DNA of 64,000 nucleotides from Notamacropus eugenii (GCF_028372415.1 NC_092873.1:350363890-350427889); one strand, 5' to 3'. Numbered from the stretch's first letter, positions 1-32,728 are shown. Translations and numbers: made by a program. Notes: generated from the sequence alone by a model not told the origin.

Positions 1-36
1 TTCCCTCTCTCTCTCTCTCTCTGTTTTTTCCTCTAG

Positions 37-21318
<21,282 letters not shown>

Positions 21319-21560
21319 ACTCTCCCCATTCCCAACCGGCTCCCTCCTACCCATCTTCCTTCCCTCTGACCCCAGAAGAAAACAAAAACAACCCAACAGA
21401 ACAAAAAAAAAGTCAAAAAAAGGAGAAAATTTCACATGGACTTTGGAAATTTTTTTTTCCTTTCCGTTCATCTCTCAAAACTTAATTTTCACCTCTGACA
21501 AACCAAATCTGACCCAAAAAACCAAAGCTAAATCAAAAGCATTAAATCTTACAAAAAAAG

Positions 21561-21570
21561 AATAAATAAA
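21561..21570 (+). terminator. COL1A1: Proximal poly(A) signal of COL1A1
   Basis: Two overlapping AATAAA hexamers (21561-21566 and 21565-21570) lie about 245 nt after the stop codon, followed by a T-rich stretch. This is the position of the proximal poly(A) site that gives the shorter COL1A1 mRNA in other mammals. Confidence 0.8.
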
Positions 21571-22388
21571 TAACTTTTTAAAAAAAAAGGAAACTTGGTC
21601 CACTTGCTTGAAGACCGATGTGGGGGTAAGTCTTTTGGAGCCCACTGGGCTTACAGATGCCCCAGCTTTTGCCATTCTGTTCCCTTCTCCATCTGTTCCC
21701 CTTGGGGACTTCTCCCCCACAGCCTCCCTTCAATGCAAGTGTCCCCCACGTCCCAGGAAATGCTGGGGCAAGCCGTGGTCTTCCTGGCAGCAAGAGAACA
21801 AATGCTTCAACATCCAAGTGTCTTCGGCCTTACCCTGCCCTCTCTCCATTCCAGCCTCCTACCCCGCTAACCCTCCCCTCCAAGGAGGGGATGGGGAGAC
21901 GGGGTTCCCAGACTCAGCTTCTCTGCTGGTCTCTTTTCTCAATACCACTGCAAAGGAAGATGTACTATCTGAAAGCAAGCCTCTGTACTGCACCCCTCTT
22001 TTTGAGAGGGGAAGTGTGTGCGAGGGACCCCACCTGAGGAGGACCTACTGGGCCTGGAGTTGTCCTTTGAGATTTTCCCCCCTACCAAGTTTAGAGGAAA
22101 ATTGGAAAGGGGTAGGGGTGGAGGGACAGTAAAGTGGAACCAGCTGATTTGGGAATCCTGCCCCCCCCCCAGCTCCTCCAGGCACCTTCCAAGCTTGCCT
22201 CTCACACACAGGCAGTGGGGCTGAGTCTGAGAAATTGTTCATTCCATGTATATTTCTGTTGTTGAAAGACTACCTCGTACTTGTCTTTTTTCATGCCAGC
22301 CAGGGCAACATTGTGGGGGCTTAGAATGGGGGACCGAGGGTGGAGAGGGGATACTTCTCCTTCTGGGGCTCCCCCTACTTTAATCAAA

Positions 22389-22649
22389 GGTGCTAAGTTT
22401 GCGTTTCCTTTCCTCCTAGACGTGCTGGGGATAGGAAAACCAGGCAAGAATAGACAGCCAACTGGTTTTCCAAAATGGGGGTGGGGGTAGGGGATTGGGG
22501 ATCACTGGTGCTATAGAAATTGAGACCTCCCCCCCCTCCATGCCAAAGAGTGTTCCCTTTCTGTTTTACGGTCTTCTTTTTTTCAAAGCTTTTTTTTTCA
22601 TTTGTTTGTTCTTGGCTTATGGGGACTCGTGAATTTTCTAAAGGTGCTA
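22389..22649 (+). promoter_or_regulatory. Cluster of miR-29 seed matches in the COL1A1 3'UTR
   Basis: One full 8-mer match (TGGTGCTA, 22506-22513) is flanked by two seven-base matches (GGTGCTA, 22389-22395 and 22643-22649). COL1A1 is an established miR-29 target in eutherians, and the sites lie inside 3'UTR islands that resemble human sequence. All three are downstream of the proximal poly(A) signal, so only the long mRNA would carry them. Confidence 0.75.
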
Positions 22650-23067
22650 TTTTAAAAGGGAGTAAAAGCAGCAGGCTTGAGATCTGCACCAAAGCTGACA
22701 TTTCATTATGTCTTCACCAGCAGGTGGATTCAACTTTCCTTTGAACATTTTTACCCCTCATGCTTTCTCCATCTTACTGTTCTGCCCCTTTTTCATGCCT
22801 CCCACTCACCTCCCTTTTCTCACCCTACCATCCTCCCCTCTTGCTCTGAAACCCTCTGTCTTTCCCCCCAGCCTTTCCAACTCCTTTAATTCTGCCTCCT
22901 CACCCCCCATGCCTCTCTTGCCATCTCCTCTCTTTGGGTTTCAAAGCACAACTTTTCTGACCAATAGGCAGTTTTTCCCCCTAGGGAGTGTGAGGAACCA
23001 AAGGATTCTGTACCTATTTTGTGTATGTATAATAATTTGAGATGTTTTTAATTATGTTGACTGCTGG

Positions 23068-23073
23068 AATAAA
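23068..23073 (+). terminator. COL1A1: Distal poly(A) signal of COL1A1
   Basis: AATAAA sits in a block almost identical to the end of human COL1A1 (GGAATAAAGCATGTG). Cleavage is expected about 15-25 nt downstream, giving the longer mRNA. Confidence 0.88.
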
Positions 23074-23769
23074 GCATGTGAAAATGACCCGAACACATCT
23101 GTAGTGGCCTGATGTTTTCTCTCTCTGGGATAGGGGGAGGTTCACAGGATGGTCTGAAGGAATTGGGGGACTTTTTTCTATTCCCTTCCTCCTCTCCCCA
23201 CCCCTTCCTCCTCCTCCTCTGGGCTTTCTTCTCTCCCAACCCTTTGCCTCCCAAGTCTCCCTTCTCTCTTTCCTGAGCTAACAAAACTCTTCATCTCTTT
23301 TCCATTTGTTCTGAGGACAGGGTACTGTGGGGACTGGGAGACTAAGGAATAGATCTGGGACTTAATTAACAAGGGAACTCCCTGAAGAGGAATAAGAGAG
23401 GGAGCAGTTTGGCTTAGGTGAGGTAGAAGCTCTCTTGGAACCTGGGATGGGAAGTGGAAGGGAAGGGGGATTAGAAGGGAGAGCAGGATGCTTTGTCATC
23501 TTCAGGAGCTCAAGGGTCAATGCTGGAGCCAGGAAGGAAAGTGGGAAACAGAAATTCTCTCCCAAGGAAAGAAACAGCACTAGAATAGAATAATCCTAGC
23601 CAAAAGCCTTTGGGTCTGTCCACTCCCTTCTCTTTGACTCCTTCTCTGTTTCTCTCTGACTCTGAGGTTGTCAGATGTCAACAATATATATTGAGCATTC
23701 CCCTTAGCTGATATGAGCAGATACAAAAAAAATAGATGATTCGGTCCATGTGAGATGAGGAGATCCAGT

Positions 23770-23905
23770 CTCTGCCCTGAGAGAACTCACAGTTTGATGG
23801 GAGAGAGACACAGTTCCCACCCTTAGGGAGCTCCCAGTCTGATGGGAGAGAGAGACTCAGTCTCTGTTCTTAGGGAACTGCCAATCTAATAAAGGAGAAA
23901 TAGTA
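23770..23905 (+). repeat. Three tandem copies of a ~45-bp unit inside a MIR-like element
   Basis: Unit text is of the form 'cagtctctgccctgagag' plus 'actcacagtttgatgggag'. Copies start near 23,769, 23,812 and 23,858, the third more diverged. They follow a MIR-like start ('tatattgagcattcccctt', near 23,690), so a SINE-derived segment seems to have been internally multiplied. Confidence 0.65.
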
Positions 23906-24205
23906 CCTTCCCTCAGAAAAGACACAGTTCTAGGAAAGGGAAGGGCCATTCATTTCTAAGATCTTGAGATCACTTACAAAACTACAGAATGAGATTAGAA
24001 CACTTATGTTATCAGCAATCATCAAGTACAGAGAAAGTACACAAGTTCCCTTTTTATAGCCTAGAATTCTAGACTCACTGGTGTGGAAAGACCTTTTAGA
24101 GGTCATCTTGACTATACCCCCCACCTGCTTGCTTTCTTTTCCATTCTCCTCTTTCCCTTCCCTTCCCTCCTCCTCTTTTTACTGACCTCTTTCCCCCTGA
24201 CTCTT

Positions 24206-24250
24206 TTTTCTCTGTCTCTCTGTCTCTGTCTCTCTGTCTCTGTCTCTCTC
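24206..24250 (+). repeat. (TCTCTG)n-like simple repeat
   Basis: Alternating 'tctctgtctctctgtctctg' units inside a longer pyrimidine-rich stretch (about 24,120-24,250). Confidence 0.85.
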
Positions 24251-25044
24251 CCCATCCCAAGGTTTGTTCCAATCATCTTTTTTCTCCCAGCTAGCAACCT
24301 AGTCCACAGGGCAGCAGCAAAGGCATACTCCTTCATTCCTCCTTAGCTCCCAGAATCCACCCCTTCCCCCAACCCCCTGCATCTACCTCAGGGGTGTTTC
24401 CCTGGTGCCTAGGATAATGAGATCCAGAAAACCCAAGAGAGAATTTCCTGGGTATGTCTAGGCTTCTCTTCCAGAGAAGTCCAAGATATCGGTGGGGAAA
24501 AAGTTGTTCCAGCCCTTGTGAGACCCAGAGAAAGGAAATGACCTGCCTAAGGTCATATTGTGAGTCCCCTCTCAAGGGAGAGCCTTGGATCAACAAAACT
24601 TACTTCCTCTGAGAAAGGACCTTGGGCACCCGTGGGATCTAGAATCCTGGAGTTGTGATAGAAAAGACCCCAGAGATCAACCAACCAACACTTAGCAGAA
24701 GTAGATCATGCCTTCAGAAAGCAAATGCTAGCTTCCACTGGTAAGCTGAGCTTGAGGAGCAGTTATAGGGAGAGGAGCCAATCTCATGGGCTAGGGATGG
24801 AGCCAAGGGAAAGAAGAAGGAGAGTGAGGGGAAAGTGAGGGGGGTGGGGAAGGGGAGAGAAGAGAGGGAAAAGAGAGGAACAGATTTGGGGCAGGGGTCA
24901 AGCCAGTCTCAACCTAACCATCTTGGGACGCAGGCCTACCTGGTGTCACCATTGGCAGTCACTTCCTTAATTCAGTCTCCCAATCTGAGGGACCCACATT
25001 TTAAAGGTGGGAAAAACTCAGCCAGCCTCTTGGCTCTCTCCCAG

Positions 25045-25760
25045 AACCATAGATTTAGAGTCTGAGGGGACTTCAGAGACTATGGGGTATAATCACTTCA
25101 TTTTATAGATGAGGAAACTGAGTCAGGATTTGAATTCAGTTCTCTTTCCACTGTACATATCAATGATTATTAATTATTTCTATAATTAATAACACTTTAA
25201 TCAAATACCTGGACCTTCTTTCCAGTCTGTTTCCTGGTCAAGGACACAACAGGGGAAAAGGAACATAAGAAGGAAGTTTCTATTATGTAGATAACACCTC
25301 AAGAAGGCATGATCATTTATCAATTCCTTACTAGGTGCCAGGCAGTTCACTATGTGCTTTACAATATCTTATTTGATCCTCACGACAACCCCAAGAGAAG
25401 GTACTATTTTTATTCCCATTTTATAGATGAAAAAACTGAAGCAGAGAGAGGTTGTGACTTGCCCAGGGTCACATAGCTAGTAAGTGTATGAATTCAGGTT
25501 TTAACTCAAGTCTTCCTAACTCCAGGAGCTGCCCTCTGTCCATTGTGCCCCTAGCTACCAGGATAATAAATGCACTGTTTCAATAATAATTTTAGGCTTT
25601 CTTCACAACAGACCAGTGAGCCAGGGTGAAGTTATGCCCTTTTGGGGCAGATGGGGAAACTGACACTCAGGAATGAGAAGTGACTTGTCATGGGTCATAG
25701 CATAGTGACTGTCATAGCAGGCGCAGGGTCTTCCTATCATATTATACTGCCCCTCAGTAT
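25045..25760 (-). repeat. Three consecutive reverse-oriented SINEs
   Basis: About 25,045-25,160 ('atagatgaggaaactgagtc'), 25,300-25,560 (near full MIR: 'actaggtgccaggcag', 'gatcctcacgacaacccc', 'gacttgcccagggtcacata', end 'attgtgcccctagctacc') and 25,575-25,755 ('cacaacagaccagtgagcc', 'tgacttgtcatgggtcatag'). Confidence 0.75.
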
Positions 25761-26284
25761 TGAATGTAATAGGAGACTCACATCATATGTAAAAGAGCAA
25801 CAGCTGAATCAAAAATCTAGGAGCCTCTGGGGCCCTGGAGCCTTCTAGAACTGTGGAGATAAAGCCTCATCTCTTCTTGGGGTTCAGGGAAACCAGAGGA
25901 GAATGCAGTTATCTCAGCAGCATTCCTGGGAACCACAAGGGTTTAGGTCTGAAGACCACTGGCCAAACAGATCAATGAGAGTGTCCCCAGCCGAGAATAC
26001 TGGCCAAGAAAATCCTGCCCTATGGAATCCTGCTCTATGGAATCCATTCACATGCCTGTGTGCCCATGGGCTCCCTGAGAAGTGGACCAGATCATGATAA
26101 AATGACCGCTTCTCTTCTGTGGGAACATGCTCTCAGAATCTGCCTTTGACTGTGTGTGTATTTAGTAAATGAGTTCAAGACCTGCTCAACTTGAAGCTAC
26201 TAGAAGATGGGGAAAAGTCAAGAATTGTCTAGGCCACTATTAACCCCATCCTTGTAACACAAAGTCATCTTTGTCCTGCCCTTT

Positions 26285-26530
26285 GGTGTTTGTTGTTGTT
26301 TAGTCATTGTCAGTTATGTCTAACCCCATTTGGGGTTTTTTTGACAAAGGAACTGCAGTGGTTTGCCATTTCCTTCTCCAGCTCATTTTACAGAAGAGGA
26401 AACTGAGGCAAGCAGGGTTAAGTGACTTGCCCAAGGTCACACAGCTAGTAAATGTCTGAGGCCAGATTTGAACTCAGGAAGATGCATCTTCCTTACTCCA
26501 GGCTCAGCACTCTGAGCTTCCCTTATGTCC
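26285..26530 (-). repeat. SINE with RTE-like tail
   Basis: Starts 'tgttgttgtttagtcattg', then 'ggtttgccatttccttctcc', 'gaggaaactgaggcaag' and 'acagctagtaaatgtctgag', and ends in the tRNA-like 'atttgaactcaggaagatg'. The first part resembles the tail of RTE/BovB-type LINEs, as known for marsupial RTE-mobilised SINEs. Confidence 0.75.
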
Positions 26531-26929
26531 TTTGGTGTTCTCTGTATCTAAGATCTCAGGCAGCTTGTAGCACACATCAGGCTTTCCTAGAGACATATGC
26601 ATTCATTAAGGACACAGGGAAAAGTGGTTCAAGTAATCAAATCTTCAGGGTCTCATAGCTTTGCCACAAAAAGGTCTCCCAATAACAGTAAAAGAAAAAC
26701 GCCAAGATGGACATCTTGTTTTCCTTCCATCGTTATAAGCAGATCTGAAGTCACAGTATAAAGCACATCTTTGGAACAGTAGCCCAAAAGTTCTCTTCTC
26801 TCTGCTATAGACAGCGTTAGTACTGAGAAGGCTGATTTCCTCATGAGTACTACTGAGAGTAGTTCTTTACTTCCTCCTCCCACCTATCAAAGCCCTTCCT
26901 CTGTGACCACCGCTAAAATGAGCTCTCCA

Positions 26930-27045
26930 ATGAGACTGACAACTCCTTCAGGGCAGGGAATCTCTATCTTCCATCATTCTCACGAGGCCTAACAGTGTCT
27001 AGCACAAAGATAATGCTCGATCTATATGTAGAATGAAGAGAATAT
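26930..27045 (+). repeat. L2 LINE 3' end fragment
   Basis: Text of the 'ctccttcagggcagggaatc...gtctagcacaaagataatgctc' type corresponds to the known L2 3' tail. Confidence 0.65.
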
Positions 27046-28252
27046 ATGTGAAAGTGTGTGATTAATTAAGACTATTTGTATGACTCATGTTGCTGGGTGG
27101 GGAAAGGCAAAGGAATACATAATGAGCATGTGTGGCAGACAAGAAAATGCAAAAAAGTATACATCTATGTGTGTGTTCACACACATATAAGGTATACATC
27201 TATGTGTGAGTGCATACTCTCCTGGAAGTCTATTTGTGAAGGCGTGAGTTTGTTTTTGTGATGTGTCTACAGTTGTGTAGCTGTGGATGGCTGGGGTAGG
27301 GTACAGAAGGATCATTGTAATGGCATCCCTGGCTCCAGCTCTCCCTCCCTTTTTCCTGCTGACATCACAGCTGCTCTAAATAGAGCTGAAAGGGGCCCTG
27401 TTCCCCCAGACCCTGCCGATGCGTGTGACCCCCTCTGCCTTCGAGTACCTTGCTGCCTTGTCTGACTTCTCACTCCCTTCTCTGCTCGGGAGAGAATGTC
27501 CTTGCCGTCTTTGGATGCAGGATACTTACTGGTTTTCCCAGGATTGGGATGGAGGAATCAAGTCTGAATCCAACAGCTTTCTAGAAAAAAGAAGACACGC
27601 TGGACGCATTCCCAATTTCCTTCCCTCGGTCTGGAAGCCCTAGGCTCCCCTGATGCCTAGGTCTGACTACCCAGCCCTCCAAGCTTCTACCTCCCTCCTG
27701 CCCTGACCCCAACCTTGCCGGATTCAGACTGTCTCCTGCTACCATTTCCCAAGGCAGGGATAGGATTGTTTTTCTTCTCTCCATCCTGCCTTTTCCATGG
27801 CTCTAGATCTTCTCCAAGGGGAACCCAGACCCCTGGATTTGGTGAGAGAGTGATTTCTTTGATCCCAGAGAGAGGGACTGGGATCATCAAGCTATTTGGA
27901 GGTAGAGAAATGGGAGGATGGAAGAGTGAAGTTTAAACTGTGTGTGACTCCTTCTGTTAGACTATGGGAGGGGGAAGAATTGGTGTGTATTTGTGTGTGT
28001 ACGTGACTGTGTATGAGAATGTATGAATGCTTATAACTGTGATGTGTGCCATTTATGAGTGTATGCACTCAAACAGGCAGTTAAGTCTGTGTGATTGTGT
28101 TGGATTGTGTGTGTAATGGGGTACGAGAAAATGCGTGTGATTCTATGTTTTGTGGCTATTGTGTCAGATTGTAACTATGCCTAGATGCCAGGGTATATGA
28201 AGAGATGTTTACGACTGTGTGAATAAAATGATTTATTGGGAGAGGACACATG

Positions 28253-28505
28253 TGTGTGACAGAGACAGAGACAAAGAGAGATACGGAGGAGGGGAGGAAG
28301 GGAAAGAGAGAGAGACACACAGAGAAAGAAAGACAGAAGAGAGAGACAGAGAGGTGGAGGAAGTAAGAAGGAGGGAAGGAGAGAGAGACACACAGAAAGA
28401 AAGACAGAAAAGAGAGACAGAGAGATGGAGGATGAGGAAGAGGAAAGGAAATATAAAGAGGCAGAGATAGAGAAAGAGACAGAGAGGGAGATGGAAGAGG
28501 GGAGG
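28253..28505 (+). repeat. GA-rich polypurine tract
   Basis: About 250 nt of GAGA/AGAC units with two related copies of 'gaaagaaagacagaa' flanked by 'gagagagacacacag', suggesting a duplicated 60-90 bp unit. Nearly all bases are purine apart from scattered C and T. Confidence 0.85.
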
Positions 28506-28983
28506 AAAATATCAGTCACTTATGATGTGCCCTATGAATGTGGCAATGTGTGTGACAGACAGATGTGCAGCTCCCTGTGGATATGACGGAGCAGGTGTTC
28601 ATCTCACTGGGACTGTGTGCATGCGTGATGACAAATTATGATGTCTCAGTTACTTAATGTGAAAAATGAGGGGGTTGGACAGATCTCTGAGATTGTTTCT
28701 ACCTCCGTATCTCTGATCATTTGAGTTAGGTGCTAGAAGAAAACAGGTAAGACCAAGAGCAGGTGTAGGGAAAATGGAGGGCCTGTGCATAGATGATTTT
28801 AATAAGATTCTTAGATCATGAATGAATGAATGAAAAAAGCATGCATTAAGTACTAATGTGCCAGGCTAAGTACTGGGGAAACAAATCATTTTTAAAAGGA
28901 ATGGTCCCTGTCCTTGGGGCCATCATTCTACCAGGGAAAACAATTCATATAGGGGAATGGTAACCAGGAAAAGCATATGGAAG

Positions 28984-28985
<2 letters not shown>

Positions 28986-29024
<39 letters not shown>

Positions 29025-29050
29025 CATGTGTGCATGTGTGTGTGCATGTA
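28986..29050 (+). repeat. (TG)n microsatellite
   Basis: A pure TG run of about 17 units, then interrupted units with 'tgcatg' insertions. Probably polymorphic; alternating purine-pyrimidine sequence of this kind can adopt Z-DNA. Confidence 0.92.
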
Positions 29051-30539
29051 TATGGTGTTTCAGAGGTCAAGTATGTTGAAGGGTCTGTGATTGTTTTATG
29101 TGGGTGACTTTTGAATGTCATGTGATTGGAGAAATGAACCATGCCACATGTGTCAGAGAAAATGAATATGTGTACAACTGTGAGTGTGCAACTAAAAGTG
29201 AGAGTATGATTGTGAGGAGCTAGGCAAGAGCATCAGAATATGTGTGATGGTGACCATGTGTGGAAGTGTCAGAGTATATGTGACTGTGGACTGAGAGTGT
29301 GTGCAATTGGGCAGATGTGAGAATGTTACAGTGCTTAGGAAAGCCTGATGGTGAGTGACTGTGAGTGTCAGAACATGTCAGGTTGAATAAAGTTGTTAGG
29401 ACTGCGGGATTGTGTGTTACTGTCAGGATGTGACTGAATGATATCACAGTGTGTGTAACCAGGAGTGTTAGGGGCCTTTTGTGGTGACTATGTGTGAGCT
29501 ATATGTAATTTTGTGTGAGCTATGTGTCATCATCTGTGTGTATGAGAAAGTCTGAGTGTGTTTGCATGTTTGAAATGAAATGTATACATTTAATTGTCCA
29601 CCCAATTCACTGTTGGCCCTTAGTGAGAGCTTAGGAATATTTGGGGTGGGGGATGGAGGGGTTGGCTCAAAGAAGGCAGTAGAGAAGAGAGCCTGTACTT
29701 TGTGGGTACCTTGTGCATTTCTGCTTATATGACTAACTTATGTGTCCACTCTTGTGTGAGTCAGAATGAGGGAACTTTGTATTGAGTCTGATCTGGGCTT
29801 CATATGGCCTAGTGTAAGAAATCAGGAGAGTAACCAAGAAATATATACTTGGAAGACTGTGCCTAATGCAGAATAGATTGTGTGTATGTGTGTGTTCCTG
29901 TGTGTGGTGATTGTTTTTGCCAGTGTATGCATATAAATGACAAAGGTGTTGGCTGGGGGTCAGATTATGCATGGGAGATGGGGTTGGAGAGGGCAGGAAG
30001 CTCAAGGGGATGCTAACAGTCCAAGTCTCTAGTCCAGCAGTGGTTCATTGGATAAGACAAAGGGTATCGTCCTGTGTAAAAAGTTGTGAGTGTTGCTGAA
30101 ATGAAGGAGGGAGAGCGGATTTGGTCAGACATCTGTCTGTTACTTTGCCCATGAGTGTGTGAATCTGTGTGGCTGTTGGCCTGTGGATTGCTTTGTGAGA
30201 GAATAAGGGAATGTGGTTGTGTGGGTGGGTGTGGAATTGGCACTGTGTGTGTGTGTATGTGTGCATGCACACATGCGTTGTCACTGGAGGACCAGTGTGT
30301 ACTTGTGTGGGGGGAAGGGGAGGAGTTCCTGATTCTAACTTTGGTTTGTCCTCATTCCAGCCCCATTTCCCAGCCTTTCTCTAGTGCCACGCCCCTTCTG
30401 CCCTGGATTGAGACAAGGGCTCCTGTGTCTTTCTCAGAACAGAGCTAGGGGAGGGGAGAGAAGGGAGGAACTGTTAGGATCTTCTGGTTTAAGAGGAGAA
30501 AAGGGAGCAGCTGGATTCTCAGTGGCTTGGAGAGAAGCA

Positions 30540-30755
30540 TGTTGCTTTGTAATATAATGGAAAAAGCAATGGCTCTGGATTCTGATTTTCTACATTGGAC
30601 CTAGGCTTAAATCTTGCCTCCAACACTTCCTGTGTGACCTTGGATAGGTTACTTAATCTCCTCCAGGGTCTCAATTTTCTCATCTGTAAAATGGACTATT
30701 TAGAACAGATTGCTTCCAAGGTTCTGTCCAGTGCTGACCTTCTGTGATTCTATAA
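30540..30755 (+). repeat. tRNA-derived marsupial SINE
   Basis: Forward element with 'taatggaaaaagcaatggc', 'ggcttaaatcttgcctcc', 'tgtgtgaccttggataggtt', 'ctcatctgtaaaatggact' and tail 'gttctgtccagtgctgacc'. Confidence 0.8.
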
Positions 30756-31399
30756 ATGGGCTTTGGCAGGAAAGATTGAGCTCAGAAAAAAGATCTTCCT
30801 GGCTAAAAGTGGACATGAGATACAGAAACGGCACCAAGAGAAGGAACAGTCTCTTTCCTCTCCCTTTAGGAAGATTCCTGCGGGTTGTAGGAGAGGATGA
30901 GACACTACTCAGAGGCAGAGGGGGTGACTATTTCAAAGCCTTAAATTCAATGTCAAAATTATGTGACCACAATTTTTTTTGGGGGGGTGGAGAGTTTGCC
31001 ATGATGCTGGCAGACGTCCAGGAGACTAAAAGAGAAACAAGGAGGGAAAGGCAGGGGGACATTATGCGTGTCTTGGGGGATCCAGGGAGAACCTTTGGAG
31101 GATCCCAACTCAGGAGACAGCTGAAACAGTGGCAGAAAATGCTGCTGAAAGCTTTGCTGGGGCCTCCCTCATCCCCTTATCATGAGGGGGAACCTGAAGC
31201 CTGGAGAAGGAATATGGCTATGGCATGCCAGCCAACTTCTTCCTGTTTGGTTAACAGCAAGTATGGAATTGGAAGAATGGATATAATAGGCCTGACCCAG
31301 GGAGCCCAGGGGAAGATGTCACTTTCCTCTGAGGCAGCTAGATACACCTGGCCTAGAAAGAAGCAGGGTGGCTAGAGCACTGTCATTAGGCAAAGCAGT

Positions 31400-31930
31400 T
31401 GAGACACAACTTGGGTTAGGGGATGGAGGTCCTAGGGTCAGGAAGACCTGAGTTTGAATCCTGCTTCTTAGCTAACTGCGTGAACCCTGGGCAAGCCACT
31501 TAACCCATTTCGGTTTTGTTATCTTATAGAATGGGATTAACGTCTCATAGTGTTACGAGAATCAAACGAGATAATGTGTAAAATATTATGAAAACCTAAG
31601 AATATTTTATAAGTATTGAATTATCATTATCATCTTCTACTCCTTAAGAAATTTAGAGTCACTTGATCTAGGGAGTGGGCATCTAGGTGGCACAGTGAAT
31701 AGAGTACCAGGCCTGAAGTCAGGAAGACACATCTTTCTGAGTTCAAATCTGGCCTCAGACACTAGCTTTGTGTCTTTGGACAAGTCACTTAACCCTGTTT
31801 TCCTCAGTTTCCTCATCTGTAAAATAAGCTGGAGAAGAAAATAGTAAATTACTCCAGCACATTTGCCAAGAAAACCCCAAATGAGGTCACAAAGAGTCTG
31901 ACACAACTGAAACAACTCAACAACAAATCT
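31400..31930 (+). repeat. Two forward marsupial SINEs
   Basis: The first (31,425-31,635) has 'gtcaggaagacctgagtttg', 'ccctgggcaagccacttaac' and the MIR-type 3' end. The second (31,675-31,930) is nearly full length: 'gggcatctaggtggcacagt', 'tctggcctcagacactag', 'cctcatctgtaaaataagc', and the RTE-like tail 'gagtctgacacaactgaaac'. The combination of these families is the main argument for a marsupial host. Confidence 0.85.
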
Positions 31931-32501
31931 GAGAATGACATGCAGGAGGTATTATTTCTGAGTCTGTATATAATTTTTACCTTATAAGTAAGCCCCAGAT
32001 AATACATTCTTATGATCTAGAGTTGGTGGAGAAAGTGGGAAAAGGAAAAGAGGGGCAACATGCCAGGGCTGAGAACCTTGGCAGAAGGGAAACAGTAGGG
32101 AATTTGGATTTCAGTGAGGCAGGTCCCAGAACCAAGGGAGCCAAACCAGCTCAGGAGCCAGAGGAGTCTGGAAAGGCTCCTTGAGCTGGAATTCAGTGGC
32201 CAAGAAGATGGAGAAGCAAGAGGGTGATAGCCAGGAACCAAAGGCATTTGTCTAGACTGGCTGTGGCAGAGGACCTGAAATCCCAAGAAGCTGCCTGAGG
32301 AGCCTAAGGCCCAGAACTGAATCCTTCACAGAGACCAATTGAGACACAGTGCCTAAAGATGCCTTTTCTCCCATCCAGAAGGTGTAAGAATGGATAGACT
32401 GACAATCAGTTAGTTTTCTAGGTTGATTCCAGACTCCAAACTATATAGTGGCTCTCTTTCTAGTGTTCCCTTCCTCCCTATCCCTCACTCCCTCCAAACA
32501 T

Positions 32502-32728
32502 AGGTTTCTTAACCTGGGATCTTCAGATCCATAGACTCATGGATTCTGTGAATTTGGTTGGGGGGGGAGGGGGGAGGAATTAGATTTTTTTTCTTTCCCA
32601 CAGATATTTAACTAAAATTAATCTTTTCCTTCAATTATGGATTTTAAAAGATCCACACTATTCTGAGGAGTCCATAGACTTCATCAGATTGCCAAAGGAG
32701 TCCATGACACCAATAAGGTTAAAAACCC
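32502..32728. mobile_element. Small DNA-transposon-like element with terminal inverted repeats
   Basis: The left end AGGTTTCTTAACCT and the reverse complement of the right end (AGGGTTTTTAACCTT) match imperfectly over about 14 bp. The inside is non-coding and partly inverted too ('gatccatagactcatgg' left, 'gagtccatagacttcatc' right). Length is about 227 bp. This fits an old non-autonomous (hAT-like) element; the family name is not certain. Confidence 0.55.

Larger units (their letters stand above)
21319..23095 (+). other. COL1A1: COL1A1 3' untranslated region
   Basis: The sequence after the TAA matches the known mammalian COL1A1 3'UTR in islands: the A-rich stretch up to the proximal signal, the segment near 22,261-22,289, the segment at 22,501-22,526, the segment at 22,621-22,653, and the last ~130 nt (22,967-23,095). 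Between the islands it is poorly conserved and C/T rich. The two poly(A) signals fit the two COL1A1 mRNA sizes known in other mammals. Confidence 0.9.
27940..30310 (+). repeat. Degenerate TG-rich low-complexity block
   Basis: About 2.4 kb with a strong excess of TGTG on the + strand and almost no CACA: 'gtgtgtgactcc', 'gtatttgtgtgtgtacgtg', 'gtgactgtgagtgtcagaac' and many similar words. It includes a purine-rich tract and a pure (TG)n listed separately, and a short SINE fragment (28,815-28,930). It looks like an ancient TG array broken up by point mutations. It explains the many His/Thr-rich spurious ORFs on the other strand. Confidence 0.75.

Noticed and set aside
28181..28519. Ser/Leu-rich 112-codon frame on the minus strand
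   Set aside because: It is simply translation of the GA-rich simple repeat.
30710..31375. 221-codon open frame on the + strand
   Set aside because: It begins inside a SINE tail at a non-ATG codon, has no recognisable domain, and contains a G run and low-complexity text. Best explained by chance.
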